Of a stretch of DNA of 42,037 nt, positions 1 through 8,832 are shown one piece after another. Location: positions 1-42,037 of the forward strand of contig QKEW01000009.1 of NCBI GenBank assembly GCA_003251635.1, given 5' to 3'. The position numbers and the translations under genes are program-made. Every line of letters starts with the position of its first letter. Positions within the stretch are counted from its first letter, which is position 1. This DNA comes from a bacterium (GTDB taxonomy: Bacteria; Patescibacteriota; Minisyncoccia; Moranbacterales; GWC2-37-73). The notes beneath the pieces are model-generated. The model was not told the origin of the DNA. It saw only the letters and a program-made list of their open reading frames with translations, and did no database searches.

Positions 1-74
1 ACAGTGACGCCGTCATTTTTGATACGATTGATGATTTGCTCCTTTAATTCAGGAGCGATTTTGTGTCTTTTCAT
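1..74 (-). CDS. Transposase (IS3-type OrfA, HTH) N-terminus, truncated by window edge
   Basis: Reverse complement of 1-74 reads MKRHKIAPELKEQIINRIKNDGVTV..., open to the edge; resembles the N-terminal HTH of IS3 OrfA proteins. Not in the supplied ORF track because it is partial. Confidence 0.55.
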   Translation of the reverse strand, partial: MKRHKIAPELKEQIINRIKNDGVT

Positions 75-146
75 AATGCTTGTACATTAACTTTTCTTAA
101 TTAATTATACAAGTATAGTGTTCAAAATTTGGGGGGAGGGCCACCA
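1..146 (-). mobile_element. Probable end of an IS3-like insertion sequence
   Basis: Transposase start plus AT-rich leader, then a C-rich terminal block (minus strand TGGTGGCCCTCCCCCCAAATTTTGAACAC), similar in style to IS3-family terminal repeats; outer boundary approximate. Confidence 0.4.
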
Positions 147-176
147 GCTCAAACGAACTGACGCCTTTTTGATTTC

Positions 177-1331
177 CTAAATCTCTTTTTCAAAAAGATT
201 CAGATATTCCTTAGCCGCCTTTTTCCAAGAAAAAAGCAAAGCTCGACGAACCGAGCGCTGTCGAAAATGATTGTATAATTTCTTATCGCAAAGCAAGAAT
301 TTCAAAGCTGTGAAAATTTCATCCGGCTTTTCCGGATCAATCAAAATACCCTCACTGCCGACAATTTCCGGAATTGAAGAAGTGTTCGAAGCTATGGTCG
401 GAACTCCACATTTCATCGCCTCCAGCACCGGAAAACCAAAACCTTCCAAAAATGAAGGATACACAAAAACGCTAGCTAAATTATAAATAGCATTCTTATC
501 TTCATTGGAAATACGACTTAAAAATAAAATATCATCCGTATAGCGAGCTTTTTTCATAGTTTCAATGCTTTTTTCATACTTCCAACCTCGACCACCCGCC
601 ACCACCAATTTGATTTTTTCCCAGCCAGGCAAATTAAGTTGCTTCAAATGATCAAAGGCCTTCACCAAAGCAATCAGGTTTTTACGCGGCTCAATCGTTC
701 CCAAAAAGAAAATGAAACGAAAAGGCAAACGATATTTATCCTTAACTTCGATCAATTTTTTACTATTACGATCCATTCGCTGGAAACCCTCACCTACCCC
801 GCTATGAATTCGTTTGACTTTAGAAGATTTCAAACCGTATTTTTCCAACAAATCCGCCCTGGTTGATTCACTGACAGCCACAATGCTATCAGCTCGTCGA
901 CAAAGTCGACGCGGATTCACAAAAGAATGCCACAGCCTTCTTTTCAATGAAAAAGTCTGCGGCACCAATTCAAATGAAAGATCATGGATGGTTAAAATTA
1001 ATTTAACTTTCTTGGAAAGCCCGATAAAACTTATATTTGGCATAAAAAAAATGTCCAGCCCTCCCAGAATTTTGTCCACGTGCGGCCAATTCAAATACCA
1101 AAAAAGTAAGTTCAAAAGCTTATTTGGAAAACGAAAACGTTTCAGAGAAACATTGGGATATTTTTCAAAAACTTTCAAATCACCCAATGGTTCACGAAAA
1201 GAATTTATAAAAAGAATATATTGATTCTCACGATCAAAACGAAAGATATTTTCCAGCAAATTCAAAGTATACTCCTCTACTCCGGTAACTTTTCCGTTAA
1301 TCAAGCAGCGCACGTCAATTCCGATTTTCAT
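177..1331 (-). CDS. Glycosyltransferase family 4 (GT-B, mannosyltransferase-like)
   Basis: Ends in the typical GT4 donor site (SVFVYPSFLEGFGFPVLEAMKCGVPTIASNTSSIPEIVG). Start probably the internal MKIGIDVRC at 1331. Confidence 0.9.
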   Translation of the reverse strand: MKIGIDVRCLINGKVTGVEEYTLNLLENIFRFDRENQYILFINSFREPLGDLKVFEKYPNVSLKRFRFPNKLLNLLFWYLNWPHVDKILGGLDIFFMPNISFIGLSKKVKLILTIHDLSFELVPQTFSLKRRLWHSFVNPRRLCRRADSIVAVSESTRADLLEKYGLKSSKVKRIHSGVGEGFQRMDRNSKKLIEVKDKYRLPFRFIFFLGTIEPRKNLIALVKAFDHLKQLNLPGWEKIKLVVAGGRGWKYEKSIETMKKARYTDDILFLSRISNEDKNAIYNLASVFVYPSFLEGFGFPVLEAMKCGVPTIASNTSSIPEIVGSEGILIDPEKPDEIFTALKFLLCDKKLYNHFRQRSVRRALLFSWKKAAKEYLNLFEKEI

Positions 1332-1385
1332 TTTTTTTCTCCTTTTTTTTCGTCCATTCATAAATCAACTGTTTTTGACAACAAA

Positions 1386-1979
1386 TTAACCCTTTTCTGT
1401 CTTCAGATAATGCCTAAGCAAAACTACCCAAAAAGCGGTGAAAATTCCCAATAAAAATGCAACGGAAAAAATCTTAGTCCAACCAATTTGAGTTGAGCCA
1501 ACGAAGGGTTCATTGGCTACCAAAACAAACCAGCCCTTTTCTTGTTGAAACTGATCCAAACTGCTTGTCTGCTTATTGAGAACATCCAATGTCGTTTGGC
1601 TAATTTTTTTTGCGTCCTTGGAATCTTCAACTCGAAAAACAACCTCAATCATTTGAGACGACAGACGACTGGCTTTGGGGATTTTGAGATTTTCAACTTG
1701 GGATCCTTTCCGAATATCCTCCAAAATTATCGGTGAACCCAGCCAACGCACCACCGTGTCAGCAAAACGTTCATCGGCCTGCAGCCTATAAAAATCATCA
1801 AAACGATAATCAGCTGTTTCCTGAATTCCGTGCCTGGTCACATTCAACATCAAATTGACTGAATATTGTTTTGCTTGAAAAAAGAAAAATAACGTTCCCA
1901 ACAAACAAAAAACGACAACCGTTATCCAAAACCATTTCCAATTTTGTCGAAAAATTTTTATCAAATCATATAGCTCCAT
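1386..1979 (-). CDS. Wzz/chain-length-determinant-like membrane protein
   Basis: N-terminal MELYDLIKIFRQNWKWFWITVVVFCLLG TM, extracytoplasmic region, C-terminal TM (KIFSVAFLLGIFTAFWVVLL); position in a polysaccharide cluster. Confidence 0.65.
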   Translation of the reverse strand: MELYDLIKIFRQNWKWFWITVVVFCLLGTLFFFFQAKQYSVNLMLNVTRHGIQETADYRFDDFYRLQADERFADTVVRWLGSPIILEDIRKGSQVENLKIPKASRLSSQMIEVVFRVEDSKDAKKISQTTLDVLNKQTSSLDQFQQEKGWFVLVANEPFVGSTQIGWTKIFSVAFLLGIFTAFWVVLLRHYLKTEKG

Positions 1980-1991
1980 AGGTATTTATTC

Positions 1992-3104
1992 TCAGTTATT
2001 TTTTATTTCACTTAAATGTTTTTCCAGGGCCTCTTCCACGAAACTCTTGATTTTTTGCTGGAAAATTCCACGATCAAACTTCAAGGCTTGAGCTCTGATA
2101 TATTCTCCGTCAAAATTCTGACTTTGAATTTTCTGAACCGCCGCCATGATATCTTCGGTTGTTTGCTTTTCAAAAAAAACTCCGCTCTTATTCTCTTCCA
2201 CATGTTCAGGAATGTCACCGCCACGAAAGGCTACCAGTGGTCTGCCGGAAGCCATCGCTTCAATCGCCACAATTCCAAAATCCTCTTCTTGCGGAAAAAT
2301 GAAAGCCTTGCATTTAGAATAATAATTCGGCAATTCTTCATCCGGCACTCTTCCTAAAAATTCAATGTTTGACTTAGCCATTTTTTGCAATCTTTTCATT
2401 TCCGGACCTCGTCCAATAATTTTCAGCGGCAATCCCAGGCGATTAAAAGCCTCGATTGCAATGTCGTGTTTTTTGTAAGCAATCAAGCGACCAACCATCA
2501 AAAAATAATCCTGTGGTTTTTCTTCGATTCCAAACAATTCAGTTGAAACCGGTGGATTTATGACGATTGATTTTTTATGATAATATTTTTCGATCCTTTT
2601 CGCAACAAAATTAGAATTGGCCAAAAATAAATCAACGCGATCAGCACTGGCTCGATCCCAAAGCCGCAAATAATTCATAGCAAACGGCACTAACCGCTTT
2701 ATGAATTTGGGCATATGAAAATCATCCGTATATTTTTGACAATCATCCCAAGCATAACGCATCGGGGTGTGCATATAGCAAATGTGCAAAGTGTTGGGAC
2801 CGGTTATGACTCCCTTGGCATAGCTGGATGAATCCGAAAGCACCACATCATAATCAGAAAAATCAAACTGCTCAATGGCAATCGGCATCAAAAAAGGAAA
2901 TATCCTGTGTTTCTTGCGAGCAAAGGGAAATTTTTGCAAATAGGATGTACGAATCTGACGATCGGCAAAAACCCCATGCATTGCTTCCTTATCATAAACA
3001 ATGGTATAAATGGGAGCCTCAGGAAAAATTTCCACAAAAGCCTCCAAGACCCGTTCGGCCCCGCCATATTGAACTAAATAATCATGAACCAGCGCAATTT
3101 TCAT
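1992..3104 (-). CDS. Glycosyltransferase family 4
   Basis: MKIALVHDYLVQYGGAERVLEAF N-terminus and KAFIFPQEEDFGIVAIEAMASGRPLVAFRGGDIPEHV donor site. Confidence 0.92.
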   Translation of the reverse strand: MKIALVHDYLVQYGGAERVLEAFVEIFPEAPIYTIVYDKEAMHGVFADRQIRTSYLQKFPFARKKHRIFPFLMPIAIEQFDFSDYDVVLSDSSSYAKGVITGPNTLHICYMHTPMRYAWDDCQKYTDDFHMPKFIKRLVPFAMNYLRLWDRASADRVDLFLANSNFVAKRIEKYYHKKSIVINPPVSTELFGIEEKPQDYFLMVGRLIAYKKHDIAIEAFNRLGLPLKIIGRGPEMKRLQKMAKSNIEFLGRVPDEELPNYYSKCKAFIFPQEEDFGIVAIEAMASGRPLVAFRGGDIPEHVEENKSGVFFEKQTTEDIMAAVQKIQSQNFDGEYIRAQALKFDRGIFQQKIKSFVEEALEKHLSEIKNN

Positions 3105-3110
3105 AGAAAA

Positions 3111-4478
3111 TCAAAATTTATTTTTCGGATAATCAATTTTCCGACCATGTCCGATTCCATAATATTCAAATTCTTTTTCTTTCATCAATTCCAAATCAAA
3201 CAAATTGCGACCATCAAAAATAATTGGATTTTTCAAATCATTCCTTAGGCGGTCAAAATCCGGTGAGCGATATTCGGCGGTCTCAGTGGCGATTATCAAA
3301 GCGTCTGCCCCATCCAAAGCCTTATATTTGTCTTTTTCTTCATAGATAATATTTTTTCGACCGGCCAGATAAACTGTTTTGGCCTCTTTGATGGCCAGAG
3401 GATCATAGGCTACAATTTTTGCCCCCCTTTGCAGCAATTCGTCAACAATAACAACGGCCGCCGACTCGCGCATATCATTGGTATTAGCTTTGAAGGACAA
3501 ACCCCAGAGAGCAAACTTCTTGCCGCGCAAATTCTCACCAAAACGTCCCACTATTTTCCGAGCCACTATGGTTTTTTGATAATCGTTAACAGCTTCAATA
3601 GCCTTTAAAAAATTGACATACGGTTTGGGAATTCCCATTTTAGCAAAAGAATGAATCAAGGCTTTCACGTCTTTAGGAAAACAGCTGCCGCCGTAACCAC
3701 AGCTGGCATGCAAAAAACTATTACCGATGCGCGAATCGCTTCCCATGCCTAGGGCAATCTGACTGACATCCGCTTCCAAAAAATCACAAACGGCTGCGAT
3801 CGTGTTTATATAGGATATTTTCATGGCCAAAGCCGCATTGGAAGCATACTTAGTCAGTTCAGCTTCCCTGACCCCCATTTGAAAAAAACGTTCTTCCCTC
3901 ATCATGAAAGGTTTATAGAGCTGATGAATTTTTTCAGCCACCCAATCTTGATTAGTGCCTAGAATAATTCGGTTCGGTTCCATCATATCTTTTACCGCCC
4001 GACCTTCAGCCATAAACTCTGGATTGCTCACCACTTCAAAATCAATTTCGATTTTTCTTTTTTGCAATTCTCCCTGGATAATCTTGGTCACTTTTTCAGC
4101 GGTCCCAACCGGCACTGTTGATTTATCCACCACAATCAGCGGTTTAGTCATGCGACGACCGATTTGCTCAGCAACGCTTTCCACGTATTGCATATCCGCA
4201 CTTCCATCAGCTCCAGGAGGTGTCCCGACTGCAATAAAAATAATTTCAGCACTTTTCAAAATCTTTTCCCAGTCATTTGTGAAAATCAGTGATTTGGATT
4301 TTAATCCTTTTTCCACCAAATCATCCAAGCCTGGTTCATTGATTGGAATCTTGCCTTGCTTCAAGCCGGCAATTTTTTTCAAATCTTGATCCAAGCAATA
4401 AACACTATTGCCCATTTCTGCAAAAGCGGCCGCCAAAGGCAAGCCCACAAAACCAATTCCCACTACTGCAATTTTCAT
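3111..4478 (-). CDS. ugd: UDP-glucose 6-dehydrogenase
   Basis: MKIAVVGIGFVGLPLAAAFAEMGNSV Rossmann motif, catalytic SFLHASCGYGGSCFPKDVKAL, GLSFKANTNDMRESAA; start taken at internal MKIAVV. Confidence 0.93.
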   Translation of the reverse strand: MKIAVVGIGFVGLPLAAAFAEMGNSVYCLDQDLKKIAGLKQGKIPINEPGLDDLVEKGLKSKSLIFTNDWEKILKSAEIIFIAVGTPPGADGSADMQYVESVAEQIGRRMTKPLIVVDKSTVPVGTAEKVTKIIQGELQKRKIEIDFEVVSNPEFMAEGRAVKDMMEPNRIILGTNQDWVAEKIHQLYKPFMMREERFFQMGVREAELTKYASNAALAMKISYINTIAAVCDFLEADVSQIALGMGSDSRIGNSFLHASCGYGGSCFPKDVKALIHSFAKMGIPKPYVNFLKAIEAVNDYQKTIVARKIVGRFGENLRGKKFALWGLSFKANTNDMRESAAVVIVDELLQRGAKIVAYDPLAIKEAKTVYLAGRKNIIYEEKDKYKALDGADALIIATETAEYRSPDFDRLRNDLKNPIIFDGRNLFDLELMKEKEFEYYGIGHGRKIDYPKNKF

Positions 4479-4561
4479 AAAATTAACATTATAACGCAAA
4501 ACTTAAAGCGCACAACGCAAAACCCAACTGCATAGCGCTGAACATTAAACGTTAAACCTGC

Positions 4562-5506
4562 TTAATTATTTTCCACAATTTCTTTGATATTATAGTTCAT
4601 GCGCCCATGATTCTTATAGTAATTCTTCACTAAAATATCCGCCAAAAGACCGCTGACAAAAAGTTGAATCCCCACCAACATAAAAAATATTCCGATCAAA
4701 GGCCAGATCTTTTCAGAAAGCGAAGCGTCAAAAAAAACCTTGACAACGAACATCCAAATCACGATTGCCAGACCAGTCAAAAACAAAAAAACTCCACCTG
4801 CCCCAAAAATATGCAGCGGGCGGTTGGAATATTTGCGCCAAAACCAAACTGAAATCATGTCCACAATTCCCTTCACGCCTCTTTTCCAATTATATTTAGT
4901 TTTGCCGAAAAGACGTGGGTGATGAGAAACTTTCACTTCTCCAACTCGAAAACCCTCCAACTGCAAAACCGCCGGAATAAACCGATGCATTTCCCCAAAA
5001 AGATCGATGTCTTTGAAGCATTCTTTTTTATAGGCCTTTAGCGAACAACCGCTATCGTGAATGTTGTCGTGAATCAAAATCTTGCGCAAAAAATTAGCAG
5101 CGCGAGAAGACAAATGCTTGGTCAGCTTATCCTTTCTTTGCCAGCGCCAACCAGAAACCACATCATATCCTTCCCGCATTTTTTCCAAAAGCATTGGAAT
5201 ATCCGCCGGGTCATTTTGCAAATCTCCATCCAAAGTTATGATGATTTTCCCCTGAGCATTTTTAAAGCCAGCATCAAAAGCCGCTGTCTGACCAAAATTT
5301 TTGCGAAACTTAATCAGCTTCAATGGTTTCAAGCCAACACATTTTTCCGCCGTGCCATCACTGGAACCATCGTCAATAAAGATTATCTCATAACTTTTGC
5401 CGATTTTCTCCAGGGCTTGAACAATTTTACCATGCAGACTCTGAACATTCTCTTGTTCATTGAACAAAGGCACAACGATTGAGAGATCTTTCTGAAAATT
5501 TTCCAT
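4562..5506 (-). CDS. Glycosyltransferase family 2 (DPM1/GtrB-like, two C-terminal TMs)
   Basis: LSIVVPLFNEQENV, IIFIDDGSSDGTAEKC, ITLDGDLQNDPADIP, two hydrophobic helices at C-terminus. Confidence 0.92.
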   Translation of the reverse strand: MENFQKDLSIVVPLFNEQENVQSLHGKIVQALEKIGKSYEIIFIDDGSSDGTAEKCVGLKPLKLIKFRKNFGQTAAFDAGFKNAQGKIIITLDGDLQNDPADIPMLLEKMREGYDVVSGWRWQRKDKLTKHLSSRAANFLRKILIHDNIHDSGCSLKAYKKECFKDIDLFGEMHRFIPAVLQLEGFRVGEVKVSHHPRLFGKTKYNWKRGVKGIVDMISVWFWRKYSNRPLHIFGAGGVFLFLTGLAIVIWMFVVKVFFDASLSEKIWPLIGIFFMLVGIQLFVSGLLADILVKNYYKNHGRMNYNIKEIVENN

Positions 5507-5556
5507 ATTTTTTTAAAATCAATATTTCTTTGGTATTTTAGACCTTTTTACAGTTT

Positions 5557-5585
5557 TTGGCAAAATAAATGTTTTATTGTATAAT
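5557..5585 (+). promoter_or_regulatory. Promoter TTGGCA-N17-TATAAT upstream of the 5640-8832 gene group
   Basis: Hexamers at 5557-5562 and 5580-5585, 17-nt spacer, about 55 nt upstream of ATG 5640. Confidence 0.65.
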
Positions 5586-5639
5586 GTTTAGACAAGATAG
5601 GCATCTAAGCCATCTGCTAATAAAATTTAAAAAGAACTT

Positions 5640-6263
5640 ATGAACAAAAAAAATCTGTTTTTTTTCCTGGCAATTGCCATCCTAATTCCGGTTTCGTGCA
5701 CGCAAGCCAAAACCCTCATAAAAGAAGAAACGTCCTCCAGTGACGGAACTTCCTCGGTTAAAGTGAAAGTAGACGTCGAAAATGAAAGAGGCAATCGCCA
5801 AGATATCGTTTCTTCAAAAAAAGATGATGCTGCTCAAAAAAAATGTGAAACAGCCCAAAACAGAATTTCCAACAAATTAGGTCAATTGGAAAACAATCGA
5901 AACATGTATAGAAATGTCTATGGCAACATGTCAGCTCGCCTAACTCGCTTATTGGATCGTTTGACTCAAGCCGGATTGGATACCAGCGACTTAGAAGTCA
6001 GCTTGGAAAATCTTGATTCCATGATCGAGGAACTATATTCCAACTACGACACCTTCATCGGAAATTTCCAACAATCCGAATCAACGGTTTGCGACGAAGA
6101 CAAGACTCAATTCAGAAATCAATTTCAATTAATGCGCAATCAAGTTGAAGACATCCGAATTCAACGCCAAGAGATCAAAGACTTCTTCAACGAAACTATC
6201 AAGCCGCAATTGGAAGAACTTAAAATTCAACTAGACGACGAGACTGAAGAAACTGAAGATTAA
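5640..6263 (+). CDS. Secreted coiled-coil protein, unknown function
   Basis: Signal peptide MNKKNLFFFLAIAILIPVSCTQAKT; long Gln/Glu/Arg-rich helical region, two Cys. Confidence 0.8.
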   Translation: MNKKNLFFFLAIAILIPVSCTQAKTLIKEETSSSDGTSSVKVKVDVENERGNRQDIVSSKKDDAAQKKCETAQNRISNKLGQLENNRNMYRNVYGNMSARLTRLLDRLTQAGLDTSDLEVSLENLDSMIEELYSNYDTFIGNFQQSESTVCDEDKTQFRNQFQLMRNQVEDIRIQRQEIKDFFNETIKPQLEELKIQLDDETEETED

Positions 6264-6302
6264 AAAATACAAAAATAAATTATTCAATAACTTCAAAAAA
6301 TT

Positions 6303-6590
6303 ATGCAAATGTCCAAAAAAAGAGCTCTTCTAGTAACAGGTTTGATCATTCTGATTTTATTAGCCATTTTCCTTCTAGTTTCATCTCTCAGAACGCCCAA
6401 GACCAACATCAACAACGGCAATTCAATAAATCAAACTTCCAGTAACCCGTCGGTTAATGATCTAGAGCCACTTCCAGCCAGCAATACCAAAGCCATTGAA
6501 AACGAAATCAACAAAATTGACCAGGAAATCGACTCAATGCTTGACGAAGACATCACTGATTTCGACGACTTGGAAACAAGTTTAGAATAA
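6303..6590 (+). CDS. Small single-TM, acidic extracytoplasmic protein, unknown function
   Basis: N-terminal TM (RALLVTGLIILILLAIFLLVSS) then Ser/Asn-rich linker and D/E-rich tail. Confidence 0.75.
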   Translation: MQMSKKRALLVTGLIILILLAIFLLVSSLRTPKTNINNGNSINQTSSNPSVNDLEPLPASNTKAIENEINKIDQEIDSMLDEDITDFDDLETSLE

Positions 6591-6618
6591 ACACGACAAA
6601 GATATCCATCATTTCAAA

Positions 6619-6644
6619 AAACCGGGATTTTTCCCGATTTTTTG
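6619..6644 (+). terminator. Rho-independent terminator
   Basis: CCGGGATTTTTCCCGATTTTTT hairpin + T run just after CDS 6303-6590. Confidence 0.65.
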
Positions 6645-6713
6645 TTTGGAAAAAAATCAAAAAAATGTTAGAATTGATTTAATTGTTAGAAATAATTTTA
6701 TCGTTTATTTGCC

Positions 6714-8180
6714 ATGTTAAAAAACAAAAAAGTATTTTCCATTTTCTTGATTCCCCTAATTCTTTCCTCTTTTTTTCTTCCTTTGTCATTTTCCGTAGCC
6801 CAGGCGGCTCAAAGTGACTATGAGCTGCACGAAAAATATGAAAACTATGAAAAATACGTAAAATACAAAAAGTATAAAAAATACAAAGAATACAAAGAAG
6901 CCAAGGAAAAATACAAATTCGAAAGCTCAGCTGAAAAAAATGCCGCTAAAGAAGCTTATAAAAATTACAAAGATTATTTGAAAAATCCAGCCGCCTACCC
7001 GCAATACGCCGGTCTCTACGAACTTTATAAAAAATATAAAAAATATAAAAACAAATATCAGCCGCTCAAAGAATATTCCAAATATGGAAAATACAAAAAA
7101 TACGACGACAGCGATTACAATGACTATAAAAATTACGGGACTGATACCTACAAAAATGGTCACGCTCGCTATGAATCATTTTTGCGAGATTTAACCCATG
7201 TCACCAGCAATCGCGGATCCTCAATCAAAGTCGGGCTCTGGAGTTATTCAAAAGATGATCTGATTGACACGCCATTCAAAATCGAATCTGATCGAACTTT
7301 CCAAATAACCGATTGCGACTCAACCGTTATCGGAGAAATTGAACCAGGTGAAAATGCTCGCGTAACTTACATTGAAGGCAGCGGAGGTGATCTGCAGGTC
7401 TACAATAGCAACGAGCTTATTCCGACCACCAATACCGGTCAGGAAGTTTGCTTTGAAATCACCGGAGGCAGCGAACAAAACGCGATTTTCGATGTCAATC
7501 GACCGGATTCTTCCTATGATCAATATCGCGGTAAAATCAAGCTTCAACATTCCAATACTCTAGACAATGAAAATGAAGAGGGCAACTCCCGACGAATTTG
7601 GGTCATCAATGAACTGCCGTTGGAGTTTTATGTTTGGGGATTGGGCGAAGTTGGTGGCGGAGTGGATGAGCATACCAAAACCATGATCGGCGCTTTCAGG
7701 ACCTATGGACGCTGGTATATGGAATATGCCACCAAGTGGGCCGATGAAGGTTTTCAAATTCTTTCCACCTCCGGCTCACAGCTCTACAAAGGCTACGACT
7801 ATGAACAAAGCCACGCTTCCATTCGCCAACTGGCCCAACAAACCAATGGCATCATCATGAAATATGGTGAAGATATTGCGCTGGCCGCCTATGGTTCTTG
7901 GACTGATGGCAACACTCGTCGCTATGAAGACGGACACTGGGGCGGAACCTGCCGTTCTATTACTGGAACTCGCTCATCAGTTTACCCAGAGCTAAGCAAG
8001 GTCAGTGATCCTTACGGTAAAAATCCTTCCCTTTCAACTTGCGAACTGGCCGCTTCAGGCAATCACATGGTGGGACTTAGTGCCAATGGGTCTTTGGTTT
8101 TGGCTCGCGATTATGATTGGGATTGGACCAAAATTCTCAACTACTACTACACCGACATCAACCTGGTTAAAGAATATTAA
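6714..8180 (+). CDS. SpoIID/LytB-domain protein with N-terminal Lys/Tyr triplet repeats
   Basis: Signal peptide; (xKY)n region; WVINELPLEFYVWGLGEVGGG...GAFRTYGRWYMEY and C-terminal GNHMVGLSANGSLVLARDYDWDWTKILNYYYTDINL match the SpoIID domain layout. Confidence 0.85.
   Translation: MLKNKKVFSIFLIPLILSSFFLPLSFSVAQAAQSDYELHEKYENYEKYVKYKKYKKYKEYKEAKEKYKFESSAEKNAAKEAYKNYKDYLKNPAAYPQYAGLYELYKKYKKYKNKYQPLKEYSKYGKYKKYDDSDYNDYKNYGTDTYKNGHARYESFLRDLTHVTSNRGSSIKVGLWSYSKDDLIDTPFKIESDRTFQITDCDSTVIGEIEPGENARVTYIEGSGGDLQVYNSNELIPTTNTGQEVCFEITGGSEQNAIFDVNRPDSSYDQYRGKIKLQHSNTLDNENEEGNSRRIWVINELPLEFYVWGLGEVGGGVDEHTKTMIGAFRTYGRWYMEYATKWADEGFQILSTSGSQLYKGYDYEQSHASIRQLAQQTNGIIMKYGEDIALAAYGSWTDGNTRRYEDGHWGGTCRSITGTRSSVYPELSKVSDPYGKNPSLSTCELAASGNHMVGLSANGSLVLARDYDWDWTKILNYYYTDINLVKEY
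6831..6893 (+). repeat. Imperfect 9-bp in-frame tandem repeat encoding (x-K/N-Y)n
   Basis: gaaaaatat/gaaaactat/gaaaaatac/gtaaaatac/aaaaagtat/aaaaaatac/aaagaatac encodes EKY ENY EKY VKY KKY KKY KEY; a related block occurs at about 7024-7060. Confidence 0.8.
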
Positions 8181-8181
8181 A

Positions 8182-8832
8182 ATGAAAATTAGCAATTGGC
8201 TCAAGGATTTTTTCATAAAAGATCAGAAAGTTGACTTGTTTCGAGCTGCCTTGACCTTGATGATTCCAATTGTTTTGATTGTTGCCTTTTTGGGATTCCA
8301 AACTTTCTCCCAGCGCTATCAGGAAGATGATGCAAGTGAAAATCTGGAAACTCAAACTGAAGATGATTTCAACCCAAGAAATTCCTTGCAAAATGAGGAT
8401 GATGACGAGTTCTGGGAAGATGATTTGATTGATGATGAAGAAGCTTCCGAGGACGAAGATGACGAGGGTCCGGATTTGACCGAAGAACAACTCAATGAAG
8501 ATGATGACTATGACGAAGAAGTTGTTGAGGAATTTTTGGAGATAATGCCGGAAGATTGCAATGAAAATTGCCAAGCCTTCAAAGACGATGAAACTGATTT
8601 CGAATATTGCCAACAGATTTGCGGTTTGACTGATCGCCAAGAAGATTTGGAGGATAATGCCTGTGATGAACTTGATGGCCTAGAAAAAGATTATTGTCTC
8701 AAAGACTTGGCTATCGAAAATCAAGACCTTTCTATCTGTGAAAAAATTACTGACAAGAATGTGGTCAAGACCTGTGCCAATCGCATCTGGGAAGATATTT
8801 TGGAAAACTCCCCAGAAATTCCAGAATCTTAA
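8182..8832 (+). CDS. Single-TM protein with highly acidic linker and Cys-rich C-terminal domain, unknown function
   Basis: ATG at 8182 directly after stop of 6714-8180 gives MKISNWLKDFFIKDQKVDLFRAALTLMIPIVLIVAFLGF...; the listed 8005 start overlaps the SpoIID gene out of frame. Confidence 0.8.
   Translation: MKISNWLKDFFIKDQKVDLFRAALTLMIPIVLIVAFLGFQTFSQRYQEDDASENLETQTEDDFNPRNSLQNEDDDEFWEDDLIDDEEASEDEDDEGPDLTEEQLNEDDDYDEEVVEEFLEIMPEDCNENCQAFKDDETDFEYCQQICGLTDRQEDLEDNACDELDGLEKDYCLKDLAIENQDLSICEKITDKNVVKTCANRIWEDILENSPEIPES

Noticed and set aside
814-1224. 136-aa plus-strand ORF and many similar antisense ORFs (e.g. 3955-4389, 5057-5482, 16712-17158, 23995-24648, 28855-29340, 31593-32132, 38548-38997)
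   Set aside because: They lie opposite confidently assigned genes and lack recognisable motifs.
6831-7060. Possible CRISPR or other spacer-repeat array
   Set aside because: Repeat is 9 bp, in-frame and coding; no repeat-spacer structure was seen anywhere in the window.
6927-7163. Minus-strand 78-aa hydrophobic ORF
   Set aside because: Antisense artefact of the K/Y-rich repeat (reverse complement encodes I/F/V).
8005-8832. 275-aa ORF starting at 8005
   Set aside because: First ~59 codons overlap the SpoIID gene out of frame; ATG 8182 immediately after that gene gives a normal TM-anchored protein.
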